Shown here one piece after another: positions 1 to 10,466 of a stretch of 64,000 nucleotides of DNA. The notes under the pieces are model-generated. The model did not search any database, had not been told where the DNA came from, and worked only from the letters and a program-made list of their open reading frames with translations. Each line of letters opens with the position of its first letter. The first letter of the stretch is position 1. The DNA is from Eretmocerus hayati (taxonomy: Eukaryota > Arthropoda > Insecta > Hymenoptera > Aphelinidae). The position numbers and the translations under genes were made by a program. The stretch spans positions 87,534,748-87,598,747 of the forward strand of contig CM056742.1 of NCBI GenBank assembly GCA_029851415.1, given 5' to 3'.

Positions 1-153
1 TTGGTTAGATTTTCCTCGAGAATGAGGATATGAACTTGAACTTTGAGCAATTTCAGCTGTATCATGAGATAAATCAAAAAACTTAGACTGCGTTGATCCA
101 TTCAAATCAGATTTGGGACTAGTGAGGTAAGATGATGATGATGATAAGTCCAT
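1..153 (-). CDS. Partial serine-rich hypothetical ORF
   Basis: An ORF begins at the ATG at 151-153 and stays open leftwards to the window edge (51 codons visible). The product is Ser-rich and has no recognised motif. It lies just downstream of the DUF8207-like gene on the same strand, so it could be another gene of the leftward viral unit. It may also be a chance ORF. Confidence 0.3.
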   Translation of the reverse strand, partial: MDLSSSSSYLTSPKSDLNGSTQSKFFDLSHDTAEIAQSSSSYPHSRGKSNQ

Positions 154-233
154 GATTTCTAAGACGTAGTTAGGTGTGTTAACCATACGGGCTTGAATGT
201 GAGAATGAAGGAGACTGAGTCAAAAGCTCATAT

Positions 234-1547
234 TTATACAATATACCCTCCCTCTTCCAATTCCTCAACTATCTCCAGAATCTCATTTTCCAATCCAGTA
301 TTTCCTGCTTCTACCGAGCTCATCAAGAGCTCTAATCGTCCTACCAACTCATTAGGGTCGTCCCAGTAAACATAATCAGTGCGATTGTTCTCATGGAGCG
401 TCATTATCCTATCATTCTTACTATCTCGAATTTTTGATGAGAATAATGGATTTATGAGTCCTTGACCACTCAGTTCTACAGTTTTTTTTTATTTCTTTGC
501 CTTAGAGAAAAGATTCTTGATTACGATCCTGTATTTATACCCTCCGTTACTCTTCATCTTCGCCGTGGGGTGATGAGAAATCGTATGAGCACATGATAAG
601 ATCAAGATCTGCTTATATTTCTTGAGATAAGAATCATTATAAACTTGTGGTTTTTTCTTGAAAAGGAGTTCATATATTCCAGGCGTTCCTTCGACTTTGA
701 AATTCCTCCCAACCCAGAAATTATTTGTCTCATCTATAAATTTGAGAAACTTACTTCCTATCATCAATGTCTCATCATCAAAATAAGGACCGTATACATT
801 ATCAATCTCAGTTTGGTTTTCCATCATCTGCCTCATATATTCTTGTGGAATTGGACCAAGATTTGAGTGGGTGTAATTTTGGAACATACTGTCAGAAGTT
901 GGCGGATCGTGAACAGTTACGCGTATTGATTCATTCTCTACATCGTCATCGTCATCTTCATGAGCATCATCGTTGAAATTATAGTTCAACTCCTTTTCAG
1001 AGCTCACTTCATCTCGTAACCTTTTCTCATTAACCCAATTTCCTCGCGGAGACTTGAGAAATGAGGTGTCCGCAAGTTTTCGTCTTTTCTGATCTCGCAA
1101 ATAAGGTTGATATCTGGAAAATCTTTCTCTTATAGCTTGAGCGATACTATCTGGGTCCTCGATAGACATAGCATCATCATTCTTTTCCGACTTCTTGTCG
1201 TAATTTCCATCGGAGGAATTATCCTCTTATTCTGCCAGAATGTGTTTCTCATTCTTTACATCAACATTGGGTATAAGTTTTGTACTATTCATCATATCTT
1301 GAAGAGGTTTCACAACTGGTTGTAAGGTTTCCATGTTGAAATTATCTTTTTCTATTTTTTCAATCTTGAGAGCCCGTTGTTTTTCTCGTATGATGTCACT
1401 AGCCTTGATGATTGCATGCTTTATCATCTCATCACTCCCTACTCCCTCGTTTTTCTTTTTCTTTATACATCTTTCACCCTCGACTTGAGCAGGATCTTTC
1501 TTGATTCTTCGTCTTCTATTATTGAACGAGACTTTATTGTCATCCAT
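234..1547 (-). pseudogene. DUF8207-like viral-element protein, two in-frame stops
   Basis: One frame runs from the ATG at 1545-1547 to the stop at 234-236. It is interrupted only by TAA at 1227-1229 and TAA at 489-491, with coding-like sequence on both sides of each stop in the same frame. The N-terminal part has a basic helix containing REKQRALKIEKIEKDN. The middle has an acidic stretch and the pattern EGTPGIYELLFKKKP. The C-terminal part has YVYWDDPNELVGRLELL followed by an acidic tail. This arrangement matches my memory of a DUF8207-type protein common next to adintovirus-like genes in insects. Its function is unknown. It starts 27 bp after the ATPase ends and is probably co-transcribed with it. 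Confidence 0.65.
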
Positions 1548-1574
1548 GATGTAGGCGCCGAGGTTCAGAACATA

Positions 1575-2288
1575 CTACTTGAGATTTAGATTCATATACT
1601 GATTAAATTCTTTCCTATATCTCCCTCCAGAAATGTTGCTATCCTTATCTATCAGGAGGAAACCAAATTTGTCTTTTCAACACATGTTACAAATCTCTTT
1701 GGATTGATCGAAAGTCATATCATTATTCACATGATTCATGTACACGTGTTTCAAAGTCATATCGTCTTGATTGAATAATATTATCATATTCGAATTGTCA
1801 CGTATAAGGTGTTTAGGTATCCTAGCTTACGATTGGCACAAATAAAAGACATCAATCAGATTGTGACGACCCATTGAGTAATATGAAGCAATTATATTTT
1901 GTCTACAAGACGCTACATCGTCGAAAATGAATATCGAATTAGGATTAGCCTCTTCAGGTGGAATAACTTCATGATTATTGGAAAAGGTGTGATATCCGAC
2001 TCCATCGTCTTCGAGATTTTTCATCAATTTTGCAAGAAATTGATACTTTGGTTGTTGAAGAGACTTAGAATAAACATATAGATTTTGAAAGATGACACCG
2101 TTTGGACTAATCAGTAGACTGATCAGTAGATTAGTTTTACCACAGTTAGATGGTCCACAAATCAAGCATCTTATAGTGTCAGGGAGAGCTTGACCATGTC
2201 TTTTTCGATTAGATTCCTCTTCTTCATTGCGTACCAATTCGTCTAGATTTATCAAATGAATGCCGTTGGGTTGCTCATCAATCTTCAT
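1575..2288 (-). pseudogene. FtsK/HerA-like genome-packaging ATPase, two in-frame stops
   Basis: The ATPase would pump viral DNA into capsids. A Walker A motif (GPSNCGKT) and a Walker B strand ending in DD (SIFIFDDVA) are visible, followed by a helix and the FYLCQ pattern usual for Polinton/adintovirus A32-type ATPases. The frame is broken by TAA at 1827-1829 and TGA at 1677-1679. The family-typical C-terminal sequence continues in the same frame to TAG at 1575-1577. I chose the first ATG in the frame (2286-2288). The frame is open further upstream to 2528 but has no ATG there and would run antisense to the PLA2 gene. The length, about 237 codons, suits the family. Confidence 0.8.
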
Positions 2289-2373
2289 CTTTAAGTTTAA
2301 AAGATGAACTAACTCTTGATACCATAAGTATCCAATTCTTATAGTGATAGAGTTAGTGTTCCAAGTGATCTTG
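2289..2373. promoter_or_regulatory. Short divergent intergenic region
   Basis: About 85 bp separates the ATG of the leftward ATPase gene from the ATG of the rightward PLA2/core gene. If those starts are right, this must contain or lie within a bidirectional promoter for the two viral transcription units. I see no clear TATA box in it, so this is positional inference only. Confidence 0.3.
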
Positions 2374-2998
2374 ATGTCTACACATCTCTCGTTACGATTA
2401 AGAGGAAGAGGATTGTTGAATACCGCGATCAATAAGTTACCCTTTGAATTACATTTACCTGGATATAATTTCTGTGGGCCAGGTACAAATCTCAAAGAAA
2501 GATTAGCTAGGGGTGATGTAGGAGTCAATCCATTAGACGAAGCTTGTAAGAACCATGATATTGCCTACAGTGAATCAAAAAAATTGAGTAAAAGACATAT
2601 AGCTGATAGAAAGTCACAAGAGGAGGCTGAGAGACGTCTGAAGACTTCAGGAGCGTCTTGGGGGGAAAAACTCGCTGCTTTTACTGTCGTTGGTGCGGGG
2701 TAGTACGACAGATATCAGAGAACTTTTGATAGCTAAACGCGGTGGTTTTCTTCCAGCAGTTCTCCCAGCACTTTCAGCTTTAGGAGCTCTCACTTCATTG
2801 GTTGGAGGTGTAACAAACGTGGCAAAAAATATCAGTAATATTTGAGATAATAAGGAAAAACTGAAAGAACTTGTCCGTCATAATCGTGCTCTGGAAGGAA
2901 GAGGATTATTCTTGAATCCTTATAATCCGCATCAACCTCACAGGAAGCGAGGGGGATCCCTGAAAAAGAATAAGAAACAGAGAGGGAAGAAAAAATGA
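2374..2998 (+). pseudogene. PLA2-domain minor capsid / core protein, frameshifted
   Basis: The first half carries a parvovirus-type phospholipase A2 signature: LPGYNFCGPGTNL (calcium loop) and a DEACKNHDIAY catalytic helix with the HD pair. In parvoviruses such domains act on endosomal membranes, and similar domains occur in adintovirus minor proteins. This frame ends with TAG at 2701-2703. A different frame, open from before 2711, then carries a GGFLPAVLPALSALGAL hydrophobic segment, an in-frame TGA at 2843-2845 and a Lys-rich C-terminus ending at 2996-2998. In relatives I recall these two parts joined through a basic linker, so a deletion or frameshift near 2.70 kb is inferred. Confidence 0.65.
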
Positions 2999-3351
2999 GA
3001 GGGATAACTACTGGTAGAGATCTTATCATTGCATCTCAAAATATACCTCATTTCAAAGGTGTATTTATGCGTACACAGCTCCTCTCCCTAAGAGGACTAT
3101 CATTCAATGAGAGTGCAATAATTAATTTAGATAATGAGGATGGACCTGGAACGCATTGGGTGGCTTATGTGAAACGTGGCAATCTCGTGTATTATTTCAA
3201 TAGTTATGGTAATCTCAGACCACCTCATGAATTAGTACAATATTTTGGCCCTAGCTGTCATATAGTGTATAATCGAGCTTCACATCAAACGTATCTTGAC
3301 ACTAACTGTGGCCCATTGTGTATTGAATTCTTGAAAAATTTTGATATATAA
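2995..3351 (+). CDS. Adenain-like cysteine protease
   Basis: A capsid-maturation protease of the adenovirus/Polinton (C5-like) type, 118 aa. The catalytic His lies in GPGTHWVAY. An Asn-containing strand follows (YYFNSYGNL). The nucleophile is the Cys in the C-terminal TNCGPLCIEFL block, whose order of His, acidic/amide residue and Cys is as expected. The frame is intact and the length is close to the insect adintovirus type. Its ATG overlaps the stop of the preceding gene in an ATGA arrangement. It would cleave the structural proteins encoded just downstream. Confidence 0.85.
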   Translation: MRGITTGRDLIIASQNIPHFKGVFMRTQLLSLRGLSFNESAIINLDNEDGPGTHWVAYVKRGNLVYYFNSYGNLRPPHELVQYFGPSCHIVYNRASHQTYLDTNCGPLCIEFLKNFDI

Positions 3352-3379
3352 GTGGGTTGGAGGAGTTCCCTCATTAGTT

Positions 3380-4096
3380 ATGTCTCAAACTTTCACGTTA
3401 TCAAGTACATCATCTATTCTTGTAGATCACCGATGGCCATTTATAGATCTGAATAGTGGAGGTAGAAAAAACAAGAAGTATGAAATTGGGTTGATTGGAT
3501 TCCACGTTACTAATTCAATCCTGAATATTGATTCTTCAAATAACAAGTTTTATTACGCTAATGAAAAGGTCATAGAGATTCCAACAGGGTCTTATGAACT
3601 CATAGATGTGGAGCGATTTCTCAATGAGAGTCTCAAGACTAATGAAGGACTGCCCGATAGTGAATCAACACCACTCAAATTGAGAGGAAATATCAATACT
3701 TTGAAGTGTGAACTACTTTGTGATTTCCCTGTGGATTTGTCGCGACCTCAAAATATTAGCTCCTTATTGGGTTTTTCTCTCAACCCATCGAAGATCTTGA
3801 TAGCTAAGCAATGGCATCACTCCAATAATCCAATTAGAATAGTCAATTACAATTTGATAAGAATAGAGTGTAACATTGTTTCTGGAGCCCATTATAACGG
3901 GCAAGAGAGTCTCGCCATCTATGAATTTGCTCCCAGTGTTTCATCCGGTTACAGATTGAATATAAAACCAAGTAGTTTCATATACTACCTTGTCAATACG
4001 CGGGAAATCAAAGATATTACACTGAGGATTTGTGACGAGGAAGGTAACCTCTTGCATTTTCGAGGAGAGAAAATTACAGCACGTCTACATTTGTGA
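3380..4096 (+). CDS. Penton-like minor capsid protein
   Basis: An intact ORF of about 238 aa starting at ATG 3380-3382 (MSQTFTLSSTSSILVD). An in-frame upstream ATG at 3341 lies inside the protease gene, so the later start is preferred. The content is beta-rich with no enzyme motif. The pattern KYEIGLIGFHVTNSILNID..NNKFYYAN and its position between protease and major capsid gene fit the single-jelly-roll vertex (penton) protein of adintoviruses and Polintons. The assignment rests on synteny and remembered family pattern rather than on a diagnostic catalytic motif. Confidence 0.7.
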   Translation: MSQTFTLSSTSSILVDHRWPFIDLNSGGRKNKKYEIGLIGFHVTNSILNIDSSNNKFYYANEKVIEIPTGSYELIDVERFLNESLKTNEGLPDSESTPLKLRGNINTLKCELLCDFPVDLSRPQNISSLLGFSLNPSKILIAKQWHHSNNPIRIVNYNLIRIECNIVSGAHYNGQESLAIYEFAPSVSSGYRLNIKPSSFIYYLVNTREIKDITLRICDEEGNLLHFRGEKITARLHL

Positions 4097-4104
4097 GAGA
4101 GGGA

Positions 4105-4299
4105 ATGAATATATATATCGAGGAGTGTTTTAGACCTAGTCACACTGTTGTGCGACCCACCATCGACTCTCCAACATCGTCAACAAATAGGAAAGGAGTG
4201 AGATCTCTTACCTGGCGGAACGTTCGATTTCTACGTTCCCTTGGCTTTAGCGTACGCAAAGATGGCTTTGATCCAAGACCCCCTCAGCGTTTTGAGTGA
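4105..4299 (+). CDS. Small basic ORF overlapping the capsid gene start
   Basis: A 64-codon ORF in another frame starts at ATG 4105 and overlaps the first 38 bases of the capsid gene. The product is rich in Arg and Ser, with the pattern LTWRNVRFLRSLGFSV near its end. It sits where small basic proteins are found in some relatives, but I cannot assign a function. It might be a basic virion peptide or a chance frame; it is intact although most neighbours are broken. Confidence 0.4.
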   Translation: MNIYIEECFRPSHTVVRPTIDSPTSSTNRKGVRSLTWRNVRFLRSLGFSVRKDGFDPRPPQRFE

Positions 4300-5482
4300 A
4301 CTCATCAGAGATGATCGGATCGTGAAGAAAGATGTAAGATGTTATTCTCCTTACAATCTTCTCAATCTATCCAAGAGTGAAGAAATTCGTATCGTTATCA
4401 ATTCCCACGATCTTTACCTTTTACCTTGTGAAAGCTGGATTTACGTAGAAGGAAAAATCTCTTACGATGGGGAGCCGACGATGACTTTGACAAACAACTT
4501 TGGTGCATCCTTGTTCGATGAAATTCGTCTAGAAATCAACGGAGTTGAGGTCGATCAAACAAAGAATTTGGGGATCGCCTCAACTCTCAAAAACTATTTG
4601 TCTTCGAGTTCTGACTCAGCATTAGCGATGGTTAATGCGAGTTGGCATACGAATCATTTTAATTTCAAGAACGGTGGATTATTCAATTGGTGTATACCAC
4701 TAAGTAAACTACTAGGCTTCTGTGAGGATTATAAGAGAATTATCTTAAATGCCAAGCATGAGCTCATTCTTATCAGATCTAAGTCAGATATGAATTGCTC
4801 TAAAGTCACTGAAGCTGAAACCAACCCAAGCATAAATTTGACTAAAATTCAGTGGTGGATGCCTCACGTTCTTCTCAATGATCGAGTAAAACTAGATCTT
4901 CTTCGCGTTATGCAGAAGTCTCTATTCATACCTATCACTTTCAGAAATTGGGAACTCCTTGAGTACCCTCTACTACAAACAACTGATAAGCATGTTTGGG
5001 CTGTTAAATCTACTAATCAGTTGGAAAAACCTCGCTTCATCATCCTAGCTTTGCAAAGCAATCGGAAAAATAATAAAATGGTACACGCATCGATTTTCGA
5101 TAATTGTAAGCTCACCAATGTTAAAGTATTTTTGAATTCTGACATTTATCCATATGAGAACTTGAATATAGATTTTACTGCGAACAAAAACACATCTCTC
5201 TTGTATTAGATGTTCAAATCTTTTCAGAGAACTTACTATCAGGAAAAACATCGGGAAAACATTTCCTCTTGCAATTATTTTGACTTTCTTAAGAACTGTC
5301 CAATAGTCGTTGTTGACTGCTCACACCAGAATGGATCGATCAAGAGCTCAACGGTAGATATTCGCATTGAATTTGAATGTAAAGAAAATATGCCTGATGA
5401 GACGTGTGCCTACTGTCTCATCTTACATGATAAAATGATAGAGTACAATCCAATGACCAACATCGTTCACAAAGTTGTCTGA
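4262..5482 (+). pseudogene. Major capsid protein (double jelly roll), one in-frame stop
   Basis: This is the hexon-like major capsid protein. It starts at ATG 4262-4264 (MALIQDPLSVLSEL) and is open except for TAG at 5207-5209. Frame and composition continue unchanged after this stop to TGA 5480-5482, giving about 406 codons. Family-typical stretches include NLLNLSKSEEIRIVIN near the N-terminus, FDEIRLEINGVEVD, an IQWWMPHV strand and KPRFIILALQ before the second jelly roll's late strands. The stop would remove roughly the last 90 residues. It follows the small basic ORF and precedes the conserved unknown gene. Confidence 0.8.
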
Positions 5483-5531
5483 ATGAAGGGAACAATTCTA
5501 GGTCAATTCGAGTCAAGACTTGACTAAGGAG

Positions 5532-6110
5532 ATGGAGTTGTTATTAATCAGAGGACAATCGCCAGTGATTCTCCTCGTTGATCTTCAAGGATTCAAATTT
5601 GTTAGTGATGGTGTGTTCATAGTGAAATGAGCTGTAGTTACCAATGTTGAATCATTGGGGGAATATCATCATTGGCTTTTCAACCCACCTTATTCTGAAG
5701 AAGTTTTAGACCTTGCCGATTGGAGAGCTCTAGAATACGCCTCCTATCATCATCATGGATTACAGTGGGATGACGGTCTTATACCTTATGATCGTGTAGC
5801 TCACTACTTTGAACGTGTTCTGAGATCAGAATGTGAGCAAGATAGAAATGTGAGGATTTACGTGAGTGGTCGTGAGAAAAAGTTATGGCTGCAACAACTG
5901 GCGAAAGAATTCTTCAACTCTCGAGCTGATGTAACGGTGGTCAATTTGTACGATGAATTCAACATCAGTGGTAGTGACTACATGTATTTAGATTATGAAT
6001 ATGACATGTGTAATTTCCATTGTAACTCTACATATGTTTGTGCTCTGAGAAAAGTGTATTTCATGGCTCATGTGATTGGCGAATGTCCTCCAAAAGAGAA
6101 ATGGATATGA
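5532..6110 (+). pseudogene. Conserved unknown protein (PP-HG-IPY family), one in-frame stop
   Basis: The frame starts at ATG 5532-5534, has TGA at 5628-5630 and continues to 6110 (about 192 codons). Recognisable positions are VDLQGFKF near the N-terminus, FNPPYSEEVL, HHGLQWDDGLIPYDR and IYVSGREKKLWLQQL. The C-terminal Cys/His pattern runs DMCNFHC to VCALRKV. A second gene with the same pattern lies at 31,957-32,424. The family is common in insect repetitive DNA, but I know of no experimentally assigned function. The early acidic residue could suggest a nuclease fold, which is speculation. It lies between the capsid and PolB genes. Confidence 0.65.
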
Positions 6111-6424
6111 TTGAATAAATTATATGAAAGTATCCTTCAGCTTTTTTATTTTGATAGTCTTCCCGTGCTGAATTATTATAAGATGAACGATTCTAATCAT
6201 CATCCGGGTGGTTCGACCTTCAATTCCATTCATCCACGCCCCCTCTCATGCTATTCACCCCCCCTCTCTGTTTCCTCTCTCAACTCAAATTTCGGGAGAC
6301 TTTAAATAATGCTTCTCTCTCAACAATCAACAGTATTGAGAATCGTGCAGATAGTATCCTCGGTCGGACCTACTCTACCTCTTCAAGCAAATTGTTCTTT
6401 TACAGGACAGAAGATAAAATAGTC

Positions 6425-9400
6425 ATGGCAGAAGTATACAAACAGATTGAATTAGATGAGAATGAAATTTCTAAGATATTTCGCGAAGTCTTGCCAGAGA
6501 TTTCTGAGAAGTCTGCCTCTTCTCTAAGATCTCTTGAAAGGAGAGCGAAAAAGTGTCATAAAATCATTGGAGATATATTGAATTCCACCATTGATCTCCC
6601 TCAATCAACTGGTAGGAAGGAGGCATTGGAGGCGAAAGCAGACAGGTTAAAAAGGATATACCTCATACTAGAGAGAGAAAGACTTGGAAGGAAGGAATCC
6701 AGTGTGATATTCTTCGAAGGAGAATCTGCTTTTCGTCGACGGACAAGGAGTGGAATCGTTGTGAATATCTATCATTCTGACCCCATCGAGTTTCTTAAGG
6801 AGGCCCAACATTTCATCGTAACATTTATCCAAACTGCTGTGAGAGATCTTAAGGTCCTCAAAGTCAATTTGATATTCAACAACTACTTTAATCTGAAAGA
6901 TGAGAAATCTGAAATTAAGCATTTCAAAACCGATTTCGAAATTATCCTGGAATCTAGCAATCTGAATGAATGGTACGAAGAGAATACAGACTCTCTGATC
7001 AATCAAATGATAGAGTTTGAGGCAATTGGAAGTGGATGGACGTTGGAGGAAATCCTAACTTTGAAAATTGTTATTTGTAAAACTGATGTGATAAATGGTT
7101 CCTCGTACATAAAGCTTCCGAAGGTTATTGCGGATAAAAAAGCTGTGATAAATATCGACTGTAGGAACAGTCGAAAGAATGATTGCTTCGCATGGTGTAT
7201 CATGGCTCATTTAGAGTAAGCAGATACGCATTTTTTAAGACAGAATTCCATGGACTCTCACACTCACTACCGCAAAATTGTAGACTTCAAGGGGATTGAT
7301 TTCCCTATGGCGCTAAAAGATATACCATCTTTCGAATTGAAGAACAAAATCTCCGTCAACGTGTATCAGTTATCGAAAGCTAATCACATATACCCAGTAT
7401 ATGTTACAAGTAAGGAAGAAGGGAAATGAAGACATGTTAACCTACTCTTATTATTAAATGGAAAGATGTCTCATTATTGCTATATTCGCAATTTATCGAG
7501 ATTATTATCAAGTCAAGTAAGCTCTCACAAAGGACGTGTGTTCGTTTGCAACTCTTGTTTCCACTGTTTTTATTCGCAAAAGAAACTCGATATTCATAAG
7601 AAGAACTGTTCAAATAAGAATTTGAATACAATAGTTCTCCCAAATGATGAGAATAAAATACTCAAGTTTAAGAACTTTTATAAGAAAGAAGCTATTCCTT
7701 GTGCAATATACGTAGACACAGAGTGTCTATTGAAACTATGTGATCACAAACTTGATGGAGATCCTCATCTTGAAGTGAATGGTATCGTCAAGACGATTCA
7801 TGTACAGAAAATGAAGAAGATCCGATTTCCAAGCATGACTATCCTGAACTGAAAAAGTCTGAGATCATGAAGAATTCCTTCCAAAAACATGAAGCATATA
7901 GTATTGGCTTCTATTATCATGATCGATATGAAGAAGATAAATGTTTCTACGATAAATTCAGAGGTCTCAATTGTGTTCGAAAGTTTGCAGAACGATTGAA
8001 AGAAATCGCTATACAGATACAGAGAGTGAGTATGCAAAAGTCCAACATCTTGTAAGTCGGTAAAGGATTGATTCTATTTGATCATTTTTTTTCATAGGAA
8101 ATAGAGAATTTCCCCCCAGTTGATATGACTGAAGAAGATGAAGAAAGCTTCTTGAGTGCCACCGTATGTCACATTTGTGGTGAAACGTTTCAATCATCAA
8201 ATGACAAAGTTCGAGATCATCTTCATAGAGCAGATGGAAGGTTTGGGGGGGGGGGCAGCACACAAAACGTGCAACCTCAATTATCGAGAACAGTTCAACG
8301 TTCCCATTATCCTACATAATCTCGCTCGTTATGACTCTTATTTCTTGATTGAGGAAATTGCTAATGGGTTCCCCGGGAAACTGACTGTTATACCTCAAAA
8401 TATGGAAACATACATATCCTTCATAAAATACGTTGAGGGTACGAGGATAAGATTTAGTTCCATCGATTCCTTCAAACTTCTCAACTATAGTCTCGAACGT
8501 TTAGCATCATACGTTCATCCTCGAGATATGAGAATAGTGAGGAAGAATTTCACAGAAGAAATTGAACGTAGCGGGAAAGAGGTGAGAGAGGTCATGGAAC
8601 TACTCACGAAAAAAGGGGTCTTCTGTTATGATTATGTGGACTCATGGGAAAAATTGGAAGAAGAAGCCTATCCCCCAAGTGAATGCTTCTTCAATCAATT
8701 GACCAATAGTGGAATTGATCAGAAATCTTACGATCACGGGAAGAGAGTTTGGAACACCTTCAAATGTCGAGATCTTGGTGATTATTCCGATCTTCACCTG
8801 AAGACAGGCGTTCTTTTATTAGCAGATGTCCTCGAGAATTTTAGAGAATGTTGTCTTTCAAGTTATCACCTCGATCCAGCCCACTACTTCACCCTACCAG
8901 GTTTTGGATGGGATGTCATGCTTCTATATACGCGCGTTGAATTAGAGTTATTAACAGATGTTGATATGCTCCTTTACATTGAAAGAGGAATCAGAGGAGG
9001 TTTTGTACAATGTTCAAAGCATTACGCTGAATCTAATAATAAATACATGGGGAAGGACTACGACCCAACAAAGGAATCAAAGTATCTCATATATTTGGAT
9101 AAGAATAACTTATATGGGGGCGCCATGATCGAGAAACTTCCGCAGAGTGATTTTGAATGGGTGATGAATATTTCAAACTTTAATGTCATGGATATTAATG
9201 ACGATTCTTCAAAAGGTTACATTCTTGAAGTAGACTTGGAATATCCCGAGAAAATTCATGATGATCATGCAGATTATCCTTTTGCTCCAGAGCATTTACT
9301 CTCACCTCTAAACCAGAAGGATAAAAATAAGAAGCTGATGGCTACATTCCACGATGAGAAGAATTACGTTGTGCACTACAAATATCTGAAGCAAATGATC

Positions 9401-10369
9401 GAGCATGGTATTCGACTAGTCAAAATCCATAGAGTTCTCAAATTTTCTCATAGCAACTGGTTAGAACCTTACATTAGATTAAATTCTCGACTACGAGAGA
9501 TAGCCACGAATGAATCAGATCGTAATCTATACAAATTGATGAACAACGCGGTCTTTGGTAAGACAATCCAGAATAAGAGGAATGAGATAGATGTGAAGAT
9601 TGTGAACCGATGGGAAGGTCGTTACGGAGCAAATAACTTGATATCTAAACCAAACTCCCATCGGTTAGTAATATTTTCACCTAATCTAATTGGATTAGAG
9701 TTCAAACGAACAAAGATCATATTCGATAAACCAATTTACGTTGGAATGTGTGTTCTTGATCTTGCTAAATTACAGATGTACTTGTTTCACTATGATTTTA
9801 TGAAGAAGCAAGGTTTCAAGACGTGTAACCTTTTATATACGGACACAGATAGTCTCATCTATGAGATAGGTTGTGAAGATATCTACAGTGATCTTATCAA
9901 GAGGGATTGTCGAACAGTGTTTGATACATATGGGTACAAAATTGATAATCCTTTCTCCATCCCACGTGTAAATAATCGAGTTATCAGCTTGATGAAGGAT
10001 GAGCTGAATGGGATGATTCTTCACAAATTCATAGGAATCGATTCAAAAATGTATGCCTTACTAATTTATAATGAAGATGGTAGTCCAAAGGAGAAAAGAG
10101 TAGCAAAGGGGGTTTCACGATCAGTGATAAAGAATAGAATATCATTCAACGACTATTATCTTTGTCTGTTTGAAGACAAAAGTTTGATCTGTGAACAAAG
10201 GTTGATACGCAATAGATTACACAACGTCTACACTGTAAAAGAGCACAAAGTAGCTCTTAGACGAGGGGATGATAAGCGTTGGACAGACTCTAATCAAATT
10301 GATACACTTCCATGGGGTCACAGAAATATCCCTCCTTATCTTACAATCCAGCAATCAAGGATACTCTGA
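6425..10369 (+). pseudogene. polB: Protein-primed family B DNA polymerase (PolB), decayed
   Basis: The viral replicase. Exo I (YVDTE near 7.71 kb), a CHIC zinc-type pair, Exo II-like LHNLARYDSYFLIEEI, palm motif A (YLDKNNLYGG, near 9.1 kb), motif B (KLMNNAVFGKT, near 9.53 kb) and motif C (YTDTDSL, near 9.84 kb) are all visible. The last 737 codons (8156-10369) are uninterrupted. Upstream lesions are TAA 7217-7219, TGA 7427-7429, a frameshift between about 7.74 and 7.80 kb, and a frameshift at an 11-G run (8245-8255). A probable 72-nt intron lies at 8026-8097. I prefer the ATG at 6425; the frame is open from an ATG at 6248. Confidence 0.85.
8026..8097 (+). other. Predicted spliceosomal intron in PolB (72 nt)
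   Basis: The donor GTGAGT is at 8026 and the acceptor TTTTTTTTCATAG ends at 8097. Unspliced, the frame meets TAA at 8053-8055. Removal of 72 nt (24 codons) keeps the frame and joins a helix before the zinc-type CHIC region to an acidic stretch, as in related polymerases. An alternative donor GTAAGT at 8052 would shift the frame. Confidence 0.55.
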
Positions 10370-10466
10370 TATGATCAATCCACGTCTTCATTCTTCTCTC
10401 TCCCTCTCACCAACTTCCTAATGTACCTAATATGTATTCATCATTTCAATCCGTTGCATAGGGATA

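Noticed and set aside
2289..2528. ATPase frame extending upstream to 2528, antisense to the PLA2 gene
   Set aside because: No ATG in that extension (only TTG at the end); the PLA2 frame on the other strand has clear catalytic motifs, so the overlap is probably a chance open frame.
7216..7243. Intron at the TAA in PolB (GTAAGC ... AAGACAG)
   Set aside because: Only 28 nt long, not a multiple of three, and reading straight through fits the family spacing better.
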